From contig JAOUDR010000002.1 in the NCBI GenBank assembly GCA_029859185.1, forward strand, positions 1 to 28,960: DNA of 28,960 nt, written 5' to 3'. Below, one piece after another: positions 15,613-23,407 of the stretch (positions are counted from its first letter, which is position 1; each line of letters begins with the position of its first letter). The translations under genes and the position numbers were made by a program. Source of the stretch: Gemmatimonadota bacterium (lineage in GTDB: Bacteria > Gemmatimonadota > Gemmatimonadetes > Gemmatimonadales > GWC2-71-9). Under the pieces are notes generated by a model. It worked only from the letters and a program-made list of their open reading frames with translations, searched no databases and was not told where the DNA came from.

Positions 15613-17688
15613 CTACGGCGCCGGCCGGATGCGAATGGCCTGACCGCCACCGGCAGCCAGGGTGAGCGTGAGACGTGACGTCGCGTCCACCGCTCGCTCG
15701 GAGATCGCGATCGAGTGCGGGTGGTCGCGCCAGTCGGCGTCCGCACCGTCCGCATAGATCTCCGCCACGTACCGCCTGCCCGAGGCGAGGAACGAAAGCG
15801 GGATCTCGAGCTCCCGGGCCTCCTCGTCGGTGACGGCCCCCACGTACCAGTCCGGGCCGCCGCGTTCCTGACGGGCCACGACGACGTAGTCACCGATCTT
15901 CCCGTCGAGCACCTTGGTGTCCTCCCAGTCCACCGGCACATCGCGGATGAACTTGAACGCCGGCTGCCCCTCGTAGTTCTGGGGCAGGTCGGCCGCCATC
16001 TGCAGCGGCGAGTACAGCACCACGTAGAGCGCGAGCTGCTTGGCCAGCGTCGTGCGGACGCGCGGCTCCTCGGGACGCCGCGGCGTGCCGGTGGTGCTCG
16101 CGATCTGGATGTCGAACACGCCCGGGGTGAAGTCCATGGGGCCGGCCAGCATCCGCGTGAAAAACAGGATGGTTTCGTACTCCGGCGGGTTCCCGCCGTC
16201 GCCGCCCCACGCGTTGTACTCCTGCCCGCGGGCACCTTCCCGGGTCATCATGTTCGGGTAGGTCCGGCGCTCCCCGGTGTCCTTGATGGGCTCGTGCGCG
16301 TCCACCATGATTCCGTGCCGCGCCGCCGCCTCGATCACTTTCCGCCAGTGGCGCACCATGTACTGCCCGTGGTGGGCATGGCCGTCCCGCGTCAGATCCC
16401 CCACGTACCCGGTCTTCACCGCATTGATGCCGAGCGACTGGTACAGCGTGAACGCGTCCTCCAGCTGCCGCTCGTAGTTCTCGACCCCCATGGACGTCTC
16501 GTTGTGGGCAATGAGCCGGACGCCCTGCTCCCGAGCATACTCGGCCAGGCCCTGGAGGTCGTAGTCGGGATACGGCTGGGTGAAGGAGAACTGCTCGGCA
16601 TTCCGGATCCAGTCCCCGTCCCATCCGACGTTCCACCCCTCCACCAGCACGCCGCCGAACCCGTTGGCCGCCGCGAAGTCGATGTACGCCTTCGTGTTCG
16701 CGGTCGTCGCACCGTGCTTCGGTCCGGAGGCCCAGGTCATCGTGTTGATGTGCATGCCCCACCAGATGCCGACGTACTTCTGGGGCTCGATCCAGTCCGT
16801 CCGCTCCAGCGCGTTGGGCGGATTGAGGTTGAGGCCCAGCACCGATGGCGCCAGGTCGGCGGCCCGGTCGGCCAGTTGGATGGTGCGCCACGGCGTCACG
16901 AAAGGCGTGCGCCCCCGCACCGTCACCCCGTCGGCCCAGGGGGCGAGCCAGGTGCGCAGCCGCCGGGCGCCCAGGCTGTCGATCATGGGTCGGACGGAGT
17001 CGTCGTCGGTGCCGAGCAGGTTCATGGCGGCGTAATCCACCAGGTTCGCCTCGTGAATCACGACGTACAGACCGTCGGTGGTTTCCAGGGTGAGGGGGGT
17101 GTGGACGGTGTCCAGCATGCTCATCGGGGAGCCCGAGTAGAGGAACTCGTATCGGTTCTCGCGATTCGCGGGAACCCACCAGGCGCGCGCATTGTCCGCC
17201 ATGACGAACTCGGTCAGCTCCTCGGTGATCTCGAACGCGTCGAGGCTCGGCTGGGCCGGCAGCTCGTAGCGGAAGGCGACCCCGTCGTCGAACGCCCGAA
17301 CGACCAGCGTGAATCGCCGCCCGGCTGGTGCGGCTTCGGCCACCTCGACGCGTAGCTCGTGATGGTGGTCCCGCACGCGGGCGACCTCGCCCCAAGGCTG
17401 GGTCCAGGTTTCGTCCACGGTCCGCCGGGCCGTGTCCACGATCTGCAAGTTGTCACGGAGCGGCGCCGCGCCGCGGAACTCGAAGCCGAGCCCCGAGGGG
17501 AGCAGCACAGGCCGGCCGTCACGCCGCACGCTGTAGTAGAGCCTTCCCTCCCGGCTCCCGACCGTGACCTCGTTCCGCCCGTCGGGGGAGCGCACTTGGT
17601 GGCGGGCCTGGGCGGCGGTGGCGGTTGGGAGCAGCGTCGCGCCGATCAGGACGAGTCCGAGACGGCGAGCGGTGCAGGGAATCCTCAT
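15613..17688 (-). CDS. Glycoside hydrolase family 97, SusB-like inverting alpha-glucosidase
   Basis: A 691-residue exported enzyme with a signal peptide (MRIPCTARRLGLVLIGATLL, then PTATAAQA). It predicts an N-terminal beta-sandwich (~30-290), a TIM barrel (~295-570, starting near YVGIWWGMH) and a C-terminal beta-domain. SusB uses Glu439 and Glu508 as bases, Glu532 as acid and Glu526 as a calcium ligand. Here NETSM (E397), HEPIK (E466), TREGARGQE (E484 and E490) reproduce those spacings exactly (69, 18 and 6 residues), and KTGYVG holds a Gly where retaining members have the nucleophile Asp. This predicts an inverting, calcium-dependent alpha-glucosidase. The frame extends further upstream, but the ATG at 17688 has GGAGA about 6 nt before it. 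It is the first gene of a pair with the ASPIC/UnbV lipoprotein 17 bp downstream. Residue comparison is from memory. Confidence 0.93.
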   Translation of the reverse strand: MRIPCTARRLGLVLIGATLLPTATAAQARHQVRSPDGRNEVTVGSREGRLYYSVRRDGRPVLLPSGLGFEFRGAAPLRDNLQIVDTARRTVDETWTQPWGEVARVRDHHHELRVEVAEAAPAGRRFTLVVRAFDDGVAFRYELPAQPSLDAFEITEELTEFVMADNARAWWVPANRENRYEFLYSGSPMSMLDTVHTPLTLETTDGLYVVIHEANLVDYAAMNLLGTDDDSVRPMIDSLGARRLRTWLAPWADGVTVRGRTPFVTPWRTIQLADRAADLAPSVLGLNLNPPNALERTDWIEPQKYVGIWWGMHINTMTWASGPKHGATTANTKAYIDFAAANGFGGVLVEGWNVGWDGDWIRNAEQFSFTQPYPDYDLQGLAEYAREQGVRLIAHNETSMGVENYERQLEDAFTLYQSLGINAVKTGYVGDLTRDGHAHHGQYMVRHWRKVIEAAARHGIMVDAHEPIKDTGERRTYPNMMTREGARGQEYNAWGGDGGNPPEYETILFFTRMLAGPMDFTPGVFDIQIASTTGTPRRPEEPRVRTTLAKQLALYVVLYSPLQMAADLPQNYEGQPAFKFIRDVPVDWEDTKVLDGKIGDYVVVARQERGGPDWYVGAVTDEEARELEIPLSFLASGRRYVAEIYADGADADWRDHPHSIAISERAVDATSRLTLTLAAGGGQAIRIRPAP

Positions 17689-17766
17689 GGGTGTTCTCCA
17701 TCGATGATCGTGAAGCCCGCCCCCCCGACGGTTCGACGCGGTGGGGTGGCGGAGGTATCTTACAAC

Positions 17767-18249
17767 ATGGGTTGGTTCGGTGTCTCGTCCCGTGCCCTGA
17801 CCCCGATCGGGGTGGTGGCGCTGGTCGTGGCCGCCTGTGCCCGGTCGACCGCCGACCGGCCGCAGGCCGCACCGCCGGCGCGGGAGACGGACCCGCCCGC
17901 GGGCACGGTCGTGACTGCCGACGATTTCCAACGGAACCGGTCCCAGACGATCGAACAGGTGCTCAGGAGCAAGTGCCCGCCGTGCATCGTGACGCTCACG
18001 GCGAACGGGCGCGTCGCGATCCACATTCGCGGCCGCTCGACGATCCTCGGCAGCAGCGAGCCGCTGTACGTGATCGACGGGGTGCCCATCGAGCCGGGCC
18101 CCGGCGGGGCGCTGGTGGGCATCAATCCGTACGACATCGAGACGATCGAGGTGCTCACGGATCCCACGAGCATCAGCATGTACGGATCCCGCGGCGCCAA
18201 CGGCGTCATCGTGATCTCCACGAAGGGGGCTCCACCGCCGCGGCGCTAG
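17767..18249 (+). CDS. Stand-alone TonB-receptor plug-domain lipoprotein
   Basis: A 160-residue lipoprotein: MGWFGVSSRALTPIGVVALVVAAC ends in a VAAC lipobox (Cys24). Residues ~46-155 are a plug domain like those of SusC-type TonB-dependent receptors, with IEQVLRSKCPP, IHIRGRSTI, SSEPLYVIDGVPI, INPYDIETIEVL and YGSRGANGVIVISTKG. The same blocks appear in the SusC of this window (EPLYVIDGV, IYGARGANGVILIETK). There is no beta-barrel after the plug, so it cannot itself be a channel. GGAGG lies at 17751-17755, 11 nt before the ATG. It is the only plus-strand gene within the Sus-like locus, divergent from GH97. Its stop interlocks with the opposite-strand stop in a shared CTAG. Role unknown: it may interact with a receptor or energiser, or be a relic of a receptor duplication. 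Confidence 0.85.
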   Translation: MGWFGVSSRALTPIGVVALVVAACARSTADRPQAAPPARETDPPAGTVVTADDFQRNRSQTIEQVLRSKCPPCIVTLTANGRVAIHIRGRSTILGSSEPLYVIDGVPIEPGPGGALVGINPYDIETIEVLTDPTSISMYGSRGANGVIVISTKGAPPPRR

Positions 18250-21200
18250 CGGTCCGGGGGCGCGGACCGGAACACCAGCGGACGATCGTCGTTCCGGGTC
18301 ACGACATAGCGGACACCCCGCCGCGTCCCGAGGCGCTGAATGTCGCGCGCCTGCCCGGGCACGACGAAGCCGCTCTCCGTCGCCGGGACCGGCGCGAAGC
18401 CCCCTTCCCCATCCCCCCGGAGCAGCAGGCCGTAGCTGGCCCGCATCCGCCCGATCGCCGGTGTGGCACCGTCGAAGTTCCCCGCCAGGAGGAGATCGAG
18501 ATTCCCGTCCCGGTCCACGTCGGCGGGCAGGATGCCATACACGGGGGCCCACTGCGCCTCGCGCGGGAGGGGGACGAGGATATACGCCCCACCGCCGTCG
18601 TTCCGCACCAGCGCCGTCGCGAAGGTGTACGCCTGCTTCACGACCGCGTCGGCCACGACGGCCGGCGGGAAGATGTCGGCCACGGTCTGCCCGGCGTACC
18701 CCTCGTAGTCGGGGTAGCGCGACCGGAGGGATGGGACGACGCGGAGCAGGTCGTCGCGGAGTAGCAGCGGGACGCTCGCTTCGCCCTCGGGGACGGAGAG
18801 TACCTGTTCGACGGTCCCATTCCGGTCGGCGTCCAGGACGTGCATCGTGACCGGGTGCGTCGCGGAGGCTCGCAGGCGGGTGTTGAGCCCGAGGTTGCCC
18901 ACCACGAAGTCGGCGCGACCGTCACCCGTGAAGTCCCCCACCACGATCCGGGTCCACCAGCCGTGGCTCCGCTCGAGGCCCGGAGACGCCACGCGCTCGA
19001 GCCGTCCTCCCGGCGTGTTGCGGAAGATCGTGATCGGCATCCACTCGCCCACCACGACCAGATCCAGTCGACCGTCGTCGTCCATGTCGTGCCACACGGC
19101 ATCGGTGACCATGCCGACACGCGCCAACTCGGGCGCGACCTGCGCGGTGACGTCCCGGAAGCGCCCCCGCCCGTCGTTCTCCAGCAGCACGCTCCGGGGA
19201 TCGATGCCGTAGCGCCGCGGCACGACGCGCCCGCCGACGAAGAGATCGATGTCGCCGTCCGCGTCGAAGTCGGCCGCCGCCGGGCGCGAGCCGCTGACAA
19301 TCAGGGGCGGCAGCAGGGCGTCCGCCTTTCGGAACCGGCCCTGCCCTTCGTTGAGGTACAGCCGGTCCTGGAGCGCGGGTGCCGTCTCGGCGAAATCGCT
19401 CCCGCCGCTCACAACGTACAGGTCAAGGCGCCCGTCACCGGTCGCGTCGAAAAATGCCGCGCCGACATCCTCCGACAGCGCGTCCCGCCGGAACACCTCC
19501 TGGCCGACGCTCGCGAATCCGCCGTCCGGCCGCTGGAGGAGCAGCTGACCGGGCTGCTCCCGGGCGCCCCCGAGGAACACGTCGTCGAGCCCGTCCCCGT
19601 TCACGTCCGCCACCGCCATGGGCGGCCCTTCCGCCGAGAGCATCTTCGGCGCCAGGGGTTGGCTGCGGAAATCCACGAACCGGTTCTCGCGGTGCGGGTC
19701 CCCTAGCGGCGTACCCGCGGTGACGTCCGTCAGGAGCGGCGGGGTGGGTCGGCCCGCGTCGGGGGTGGTGCCCTCCGCATCCGCCTGCCGGACCGTGAGG
19801 CGCTGGTTCGCCGCCACGTCCCGCAGCGTGGTCACGCGGCCGTCCGGCCATCGGACGGTGACCGCGGGGACCGTGTCCAGCGGGCCGAGGCCGAACGTCA
19901 GGACGTAGTCCACGCTCGACTGGAAGCCGCGGGACGGCATCAGCTCCTGGACGAACGTCGCGTCGGCGCTCCGCAGCACGACCTTCGCGCCGATGCCGAA
20001 CCGGTTCGCCCCCTCACCTTCGAGGCGGACCTGCAGGAAGCGGTTGTCCAGGAGGGCCAGCGCGTTGTTCCGGTAGACGGACGCTCCCGCGTTGATGTTG
20101 TTGACGACCAGGTCAGGCGCACCGTCGCCGTCGAGATCCCCGTACGCCGCCCCGTTCGAGAAGCCGGCGGAGTTCAGGCCCCAGGCAGCGCCCACGTTCG
20201 CGAACGTGAGGTGCCCCTCGTTGCGGAAGGCGTAGTTCCGGAGCGGCGTCGAGTGCATTACCTCAATGAGCTTGAGGAAGTCCACGCGCTGGCCGGCGAC
20301 CGCCGCCCGCATGGTCTCGTCGCTGGCGAGGTAGGCGATGTAGTCCTGGTCCGTCACATCGCGCAGGATACCGTTCGTGACGTAGAGGTCCTTGTAGCCG
20401 TCGAGGTCGAGATCCGCGATCAGCGGGCTCCAGCTCCAGTCCGTGCGGGCGACCCCGGCCAGCTGGCCGATCTCGCTGAACGTCCCGTTCCCGTTGTTCC
20501 GCTGCAGCATGTTCCGCGTGAACTGGTGGTGGAAGCCGAGGGACACCTGAGTCTGGTAGCCGTCCCAGCCGTCGATGGCCGTGGTGGTCTTGAACCGGTA
20601 GTCGTCCTCCGGCAGCATGTCCATGACGTAGAGGTCGAGCCAGCCATCGTTGTCGATGTCCGCCGCGTCTAGGCCCATGGACGAGAGGCTGGTCACAGGC
20701 ATCTGGCGCTCGAGCTGCTCGCTGAACGTGCCGTCCCGGTTGTTGATGTAGAGGAAGTCCCGCTCGAAGAAGTCGTTCGACACGTAGATGTCCGGCCAGC
20801 CGTCGCCGCTGACGTCGCCGACGGCGACGCCGAGCCCGAAGGCGATCTCGCTGCCGAAGATCCCGGCCGCCTCGCTCACGTCGACGAAGCGGCCACCCTC
20901 GTTCCGGTAGAGCCGGTCGCCGCCGTCCCGGTGCCGTTCGTTCCGCGTGTTCCGGAGTCCGAAGCTGCTCACCGGGCGCGGCGAGTTGTTGACGACATAG
21001 AGGTCGAGGTCCCCGTCCCGGTCGTAGTCGAAGAAGGCGGCGTGCGTGGAGTAGCCCTCATCGGCCACTCCGTAGGCCGCCGCCTGCTCGGCGAACCGGG
21101 GAACGCCGTTGGCGTCGAGTCTCTGGTGGACGTAGAGCGCGTTGGCCCGACGGTCGGGGGGGACGTCCCCGGCGCGGCACACGTAGATGTCGAGCAGTCC

Positions 21201-21626
21201 GTCACCGTTCACGTCCGCGAACGTGACGCCCGTGGACCAGGACCCCGTTCCTCCGAGGCCCGCCTCCCCGGTGACGTCCCGGAAGCGGAATCCGCCCTCG
21301 TTCACGTACAGGCGGTTCTCCCCCATGTTGGCGGTGAGCAGCACCTCCGGGAGTCCGTCCCCCGTGAGGTCCCCCAGCGCCACGCCTCCGCCGTTGTAGT
21401 GGTTGCGGTAGGTGAAGACGTTGTGCTCCCGCGTATCCTCCACACGGTTCTCGAACCGCACGCCGGTGTAGGCGGACGGTAGGAGCGTGAACAACTGGTC
21501 CCCGGGTGACGGGGCCTGATCCGTCCGGCCATCCGGGCCGGAGCAGGCCAGGGCCAGGCACGCCGTCGCCATCAGGCACCAGGCGCTGCGGAAGCGTGCA
21601 GGCCGACGCGACGCTGAGGAAGTCAT
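18246..21626 (-). CDS. Large FG-GAP/VCBS lipoprotein with central ASPIC/UnbV domain (copy 2)
   Basis: A 1,126-residue lipoprotein with signal MTSSASRRPARFRSAWCLMA followed by a lipobox-like LALAC. N-terminal FG-GAP/VCBS repeats (residues ~60-510) include YNGGGVALGDLTGDG and ADVNGDGLLDIYV. The ASPIC/UnbV domain lies at ~530-610 (FGIGAKVVLRS, LTFGLGPLD, TVRWPDGRVTTLRDV), and a second propeller runs to ~1100. It matches the 1,121-residue protein at 12230-15595 block for block, so the two are paralogues. I chose the ATG at 21626. In-frame ATGs at 21662 and 21713 lie in or beyond the hairpin at 21660-21695, which is better explained as intergenic, although no strong ribosome site precedes 21626. 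It follows susD on the same strand by 100 bp. Function unknown; probably surface glycan handling with SusCD. Confidence 0.88.
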   Translation of the reverse strand: MTSSASRRPARFRSAWCLMATACLALACSGPDGRTDQAPSPGDQLFTLLPSAYTGVRFENRVEDTREHNVFTYRNHYNGGGVALGDLTGDGLPEVLLTANMGENRLYVNEGGFRFRDVTGEAGLGGTGSWSTGVTFADVNGDGLLDIYVCRAGDVPPDRRANALYVHQRLDANGVPRFAEQAAAYGVADEGYSTHAAFFDYDRDGDLDLYVVNNSPRPVSSFGLRNTRNERHRDGGDRLYRNEGGRFVDVSEAAGIFGSEIAFGLGVAVGDVSGDGWPDIYVSNDFFERDFLYINNRDGTFSEQLERQMPVTSLSSMGLDAADIDNDGWLDLYVMDMLPEDDYRFKTTTAIDGWDGYQTQVSLGFHHQFTRNMLQRNNGNGTFSEIGQLAGVARTDWSWSPLIADLDLDGYKDLYVTNGILRDVTDQDYIAYLASDETMRAAVAGQRVDFLKLIEVMHSTPLRNYAFRNEGHLTFANVGAAWGLNSAGFSNGAAYGDLDGDGAPDLVVNNINAGASVYRNNALALLDNRFLQVRLEGEGANRFGIGAKVVLRSADATFVQELMPSRGFQSSVDYVLTFGLGPLDTVPAVTVRWPDGRVTTLRDVAANQRLTVRQADAEGTTPDAGRPTPPLLTDVTAGTPLGDPHRENRFVDFRSQPLAPKMLSAEGPPMAVADVNGDGLDDVFLGGAREQPGQLLLQRPDGGFASVGQEVFRRDALSEDVGAAFFDATGDGRLDLYVVSGGSDFAETAPALQDRLYLNEGQGRFRKADALLPPLIVSGSRPAAADFDADGDIDLFVGGRVVPRRYGIDPRSVLLENDGRGRFRDVTAQVAPELARVGMVTDAVWHDMDDDGRLDLVVVGEWMPITIFRNTPGGRLERVASPGLERSHGWWTRIVVGDFTGDGRADFVVGNLGLNTRLRASATHPVTMHVLDADRNGTVEQVLSVPEGEASVPLLLRDDLLRVVPSLRSRYPDYEGYAGQTVADIFPPAVVADAVVKQAYTFATALVRNDGGGAYILVPLPREAQWAPVYGILPADVDRDGNLDLLLAGNFDGATPAIGRMRASYGLLLRGDGEGGFAPVPATESGFVVPGQARDIQRLGTRRGVRYVVTRNDDRPLVFRSAPPDR

Positions 21627-21659
21627 GGGGGGAGAAGATAGGCGTGGGCGCAATGACAC

Positions 21660-21695
21660 CATAGCCTGCCCCCCCGGGAGGGAGGGCAGGCTATG
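21660..21695 (-). terminator. Perfect 12-bp inverted repeat between susD and the lipoprotein gene
   Basis: CATAGCCTGCCC (21660-21671) and GGGCAGGCTATG (21684-21695) are exact inverted copies around a 12-nt C/G-rich centre. The repeat starts 31 bp after the susD stop and ends 33 bp before the next start. There is no T-run on the minus strand after it, so it may act as a partial terminator or 3' stabiliser that lowers expression of the downstream gene relative to susCD. Confidence 0.5.
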
Positions 21696-21726
21696 GCACA
21701 CACCACCACCCAACGGGGTTACGCGA

Positions 21727-23316
21727 TCAGTACCCCGGATTCTGGCCCAGTAGCGGGTTGGCGTCGATCTGCGGCTGCGGAATCGGCATCAGCACCTTGT
21801 AGGCTTCCGTTGCCGTCTTGAAGGCCCATGCCTGGGTGTACTTCCCGTGACGGATGAGGTCTTGGCGCCGCTTCGCCTCTCCGGCGAACTCGAACAGCCG
21901 CTCGCGCAGGATGCCGTCCTGATCGATGCTCGTGAGCGGCTCGTCCGGCTCGAACACGCGGGCGCGGAGCTGGTTCACCAGCGTGAGTGCCGCCGCGCCG
22001 TTGCCCTTCGCCAGCTCCGCCTCAGCCTTGATCATCACCATCTCGCCGGCGCGGAAGTAGACGAAGTCGTTCCCGTTCTCCTGGGCGACGTGGTCGGGGT
22101 CGGGCAGGTACTTCATGACCCGGGTGCCCTCGCCTTCCGTCGCGGCCGAGGCGTCGACGATGTCGATCGTGAACAAGAGGGGCGCGCCGCTGCGGTCGTC
22201 GACCGCGCCGCCGAACGCGACGCTGCCGCAGCCGTTTGGATCAACGCAGTACTGCTGCCCCTCGAGCAGGACCTCCCGACGCTCGTCGTCCGCATCGAAG
22301 GCCCGGTAGGCATCCGCGAGGGCCGCGAAGCCGTTCCACGGGGACGGGTTGAATTGGTTGTAGTGGAGGGCCCGCATGACCAGGTCCAGGCCCAGCCCCG
22401 GCTCGTTGAGCTGCTTTGCGACCAGGACGTTCTCCAACGATGTGGCGTTGTCGGCCGTGAAGTTCGACCGCCACTGCCCTTCCGGGGCGAGCGAGTAGTC
22501 GGCCAGGACCGCGTCCGCCGCCGCGATGGCGGCGTCACAGGCGGTCTGCCCCCCGGTCACCGTCACGCTGGCGCACGAGTTGTACGAGGTCGCGCTCGGC
22601 GTGGACGTGGTGTACACCGCCGCGTTCACGTACATGTTGGCGAGGATCGCGCTCGCAGCGCCCTTCGTCATGCGGCCGTGCTGCGAGGCGGGCCACGCAA
22701 CGGGCAGGTCTTGCCGGGCCGCGATCAGCTCCGACTCGATGAACCGGAAGACGGAGTCGCGCGACGCCGCTGCCCGGGGCTCGATGACGAGGTCCGTCAC
22801 GATGGGCACCCCACCGAACATGTCCATCAGCTGGTAGTAGTAGAACGCCCGGAGCACCCGGGTCTCCGCGATCACGGCCTCCTTGTCCGCGATGGTCACG
22901 TCCGTGAGCGCGGACAGGACCACGTTGGCCCGGGTCACGCCGGAGAAGGGCCCGCTCCACATGCCGTTGATGTCGTCGAGCGCCGAGGAACTGGTCGCCG
23001 TCCAGCCCTGCCTGTGGAGCTCCAGCCAGCGCCCGTTGTCGAACCAGTCCTGGCCGCGAGTCGGCACGATCATCTCGTCCGAAGTGATCTCGTTCAGGTT
23101 GTACCAGCTCCAGGGATTCTTCATCACGGAGTAGACGCCCGCCAGGGCGCCGAGCACTTCCTGCTCGTTCTTGAAGAAGCTGTTCGGCGCGATGGAGCTC
23201 GTCGGGTCCTCCGTCAGGTCCGTGCAGGCCTGGAGCGAGAGGGCCAGCGCAAGGGGGGCGACGAGCAACGCGCGCCGAGCCCCGCTCAGCAAGCTCCGGA
23301 ATCGTGGTGTCTGCAT
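21727..23316 (-). CDS. susD: SusD/RagB-family outer-membrane nutrient-binding lipoprotein
   Basis: A 529-residue lipoprotein that would sit as the substrate-binding lid on its SusC partner at the cell surface. The signal peptide ends in LQAC (Cys31). The family signature is clear: AETRVLRAFYYYQLMDMFGG and VPIVTD near residues ~150-180, SusD-type TPR helices, and a C-terminal block with FVYFRAGEMVMIKAEAELAKGN, LRERLFEFAGEAKRRQDLIRHGK and YKVLMPIPQPQIDANPLLGQNPGY. It follows susC by 91 bp, the usual SusC-SusD order. The start at 23316 is set by the signal peptide; upstream frame residues are polar and shadow-like. Cysteines in NSCASVTVTGGQTAC and QQYCVDPNGCG may form disulfides. The bound glycan cannot be read from sequence; the neighbouring GH97 and trehalase suggest alpha-glucosides. 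Confidence 0.95.
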   Translation of the reverse strand: MQTPRFRSLLSGARRALLVAPLALALSLQACTDLTEDPTSSIAPNSFFKNEQEVLGALAGVYSVMKNPWSWYNLNEITSDEMIVPTRGQDWFDNGRWLELHRQGWTATSSSALDDINGMWSGPFSGVTRANVVLSALTDVTIADKEAVIAETRVLRAFYYYQLMDMFGGVPIVTDLVIEPRAAASRDSVFRFIESELIAARQDLPVAWPASQHGRMTKGAASAILANMYVNAAVYTTSTPSATSYNSCASVTVTGGQTACDAAIAAADAVLADYSLAPEGQWRSNFTADNATSLENVLVAKQLNEPGLGLDLVMRALHYNQFNPSPWNGFAALADAYRAFDADDERREVLLEGQQYCVDPNGCGSVAFGGAVDDRSGAPLLFTIDIVDASAATEGEGTRVMKYLPDPDHVAQENGNDFVYFRAGEMVMIKAEAELAKGNGAAALTLVNQLRARVFEPDEPLTSIDQDGILRERLFEFAGEAKRRQDLIRHGKYTQAWAFKTATEAYKVLMPIPQPQIDANPLLGQNPGY

Positions 23317-23407
23317 GCGATACCGACCTTTGCAGCGTTGGGGATGACTCGTCACGGCACAGGGCCGTTCAGTTCGATCAGATCCGCGGATGCTCATGCG
23401 ACGCACC

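Noticed and set aside
17689..18552. Upstream extension of the GH97 frame to 18552
   Set aside because: The added sequence is Arg/Pro-rich, crosses the plug-lipoprotein gene, and a signal peptide with ribosome site begins at 17688.
4939..21695. Shared GCCTGCCC/GGGCAGGC arms in the hairpins at 4939-4958 and 21660-21695 as a common operator
   Set aside because: The same octamer occurs inside coding sequence elsewhere in the window (for example near 15776 and 18349), so sharing is expected in this GC-rich DNA, and the arm order differs.
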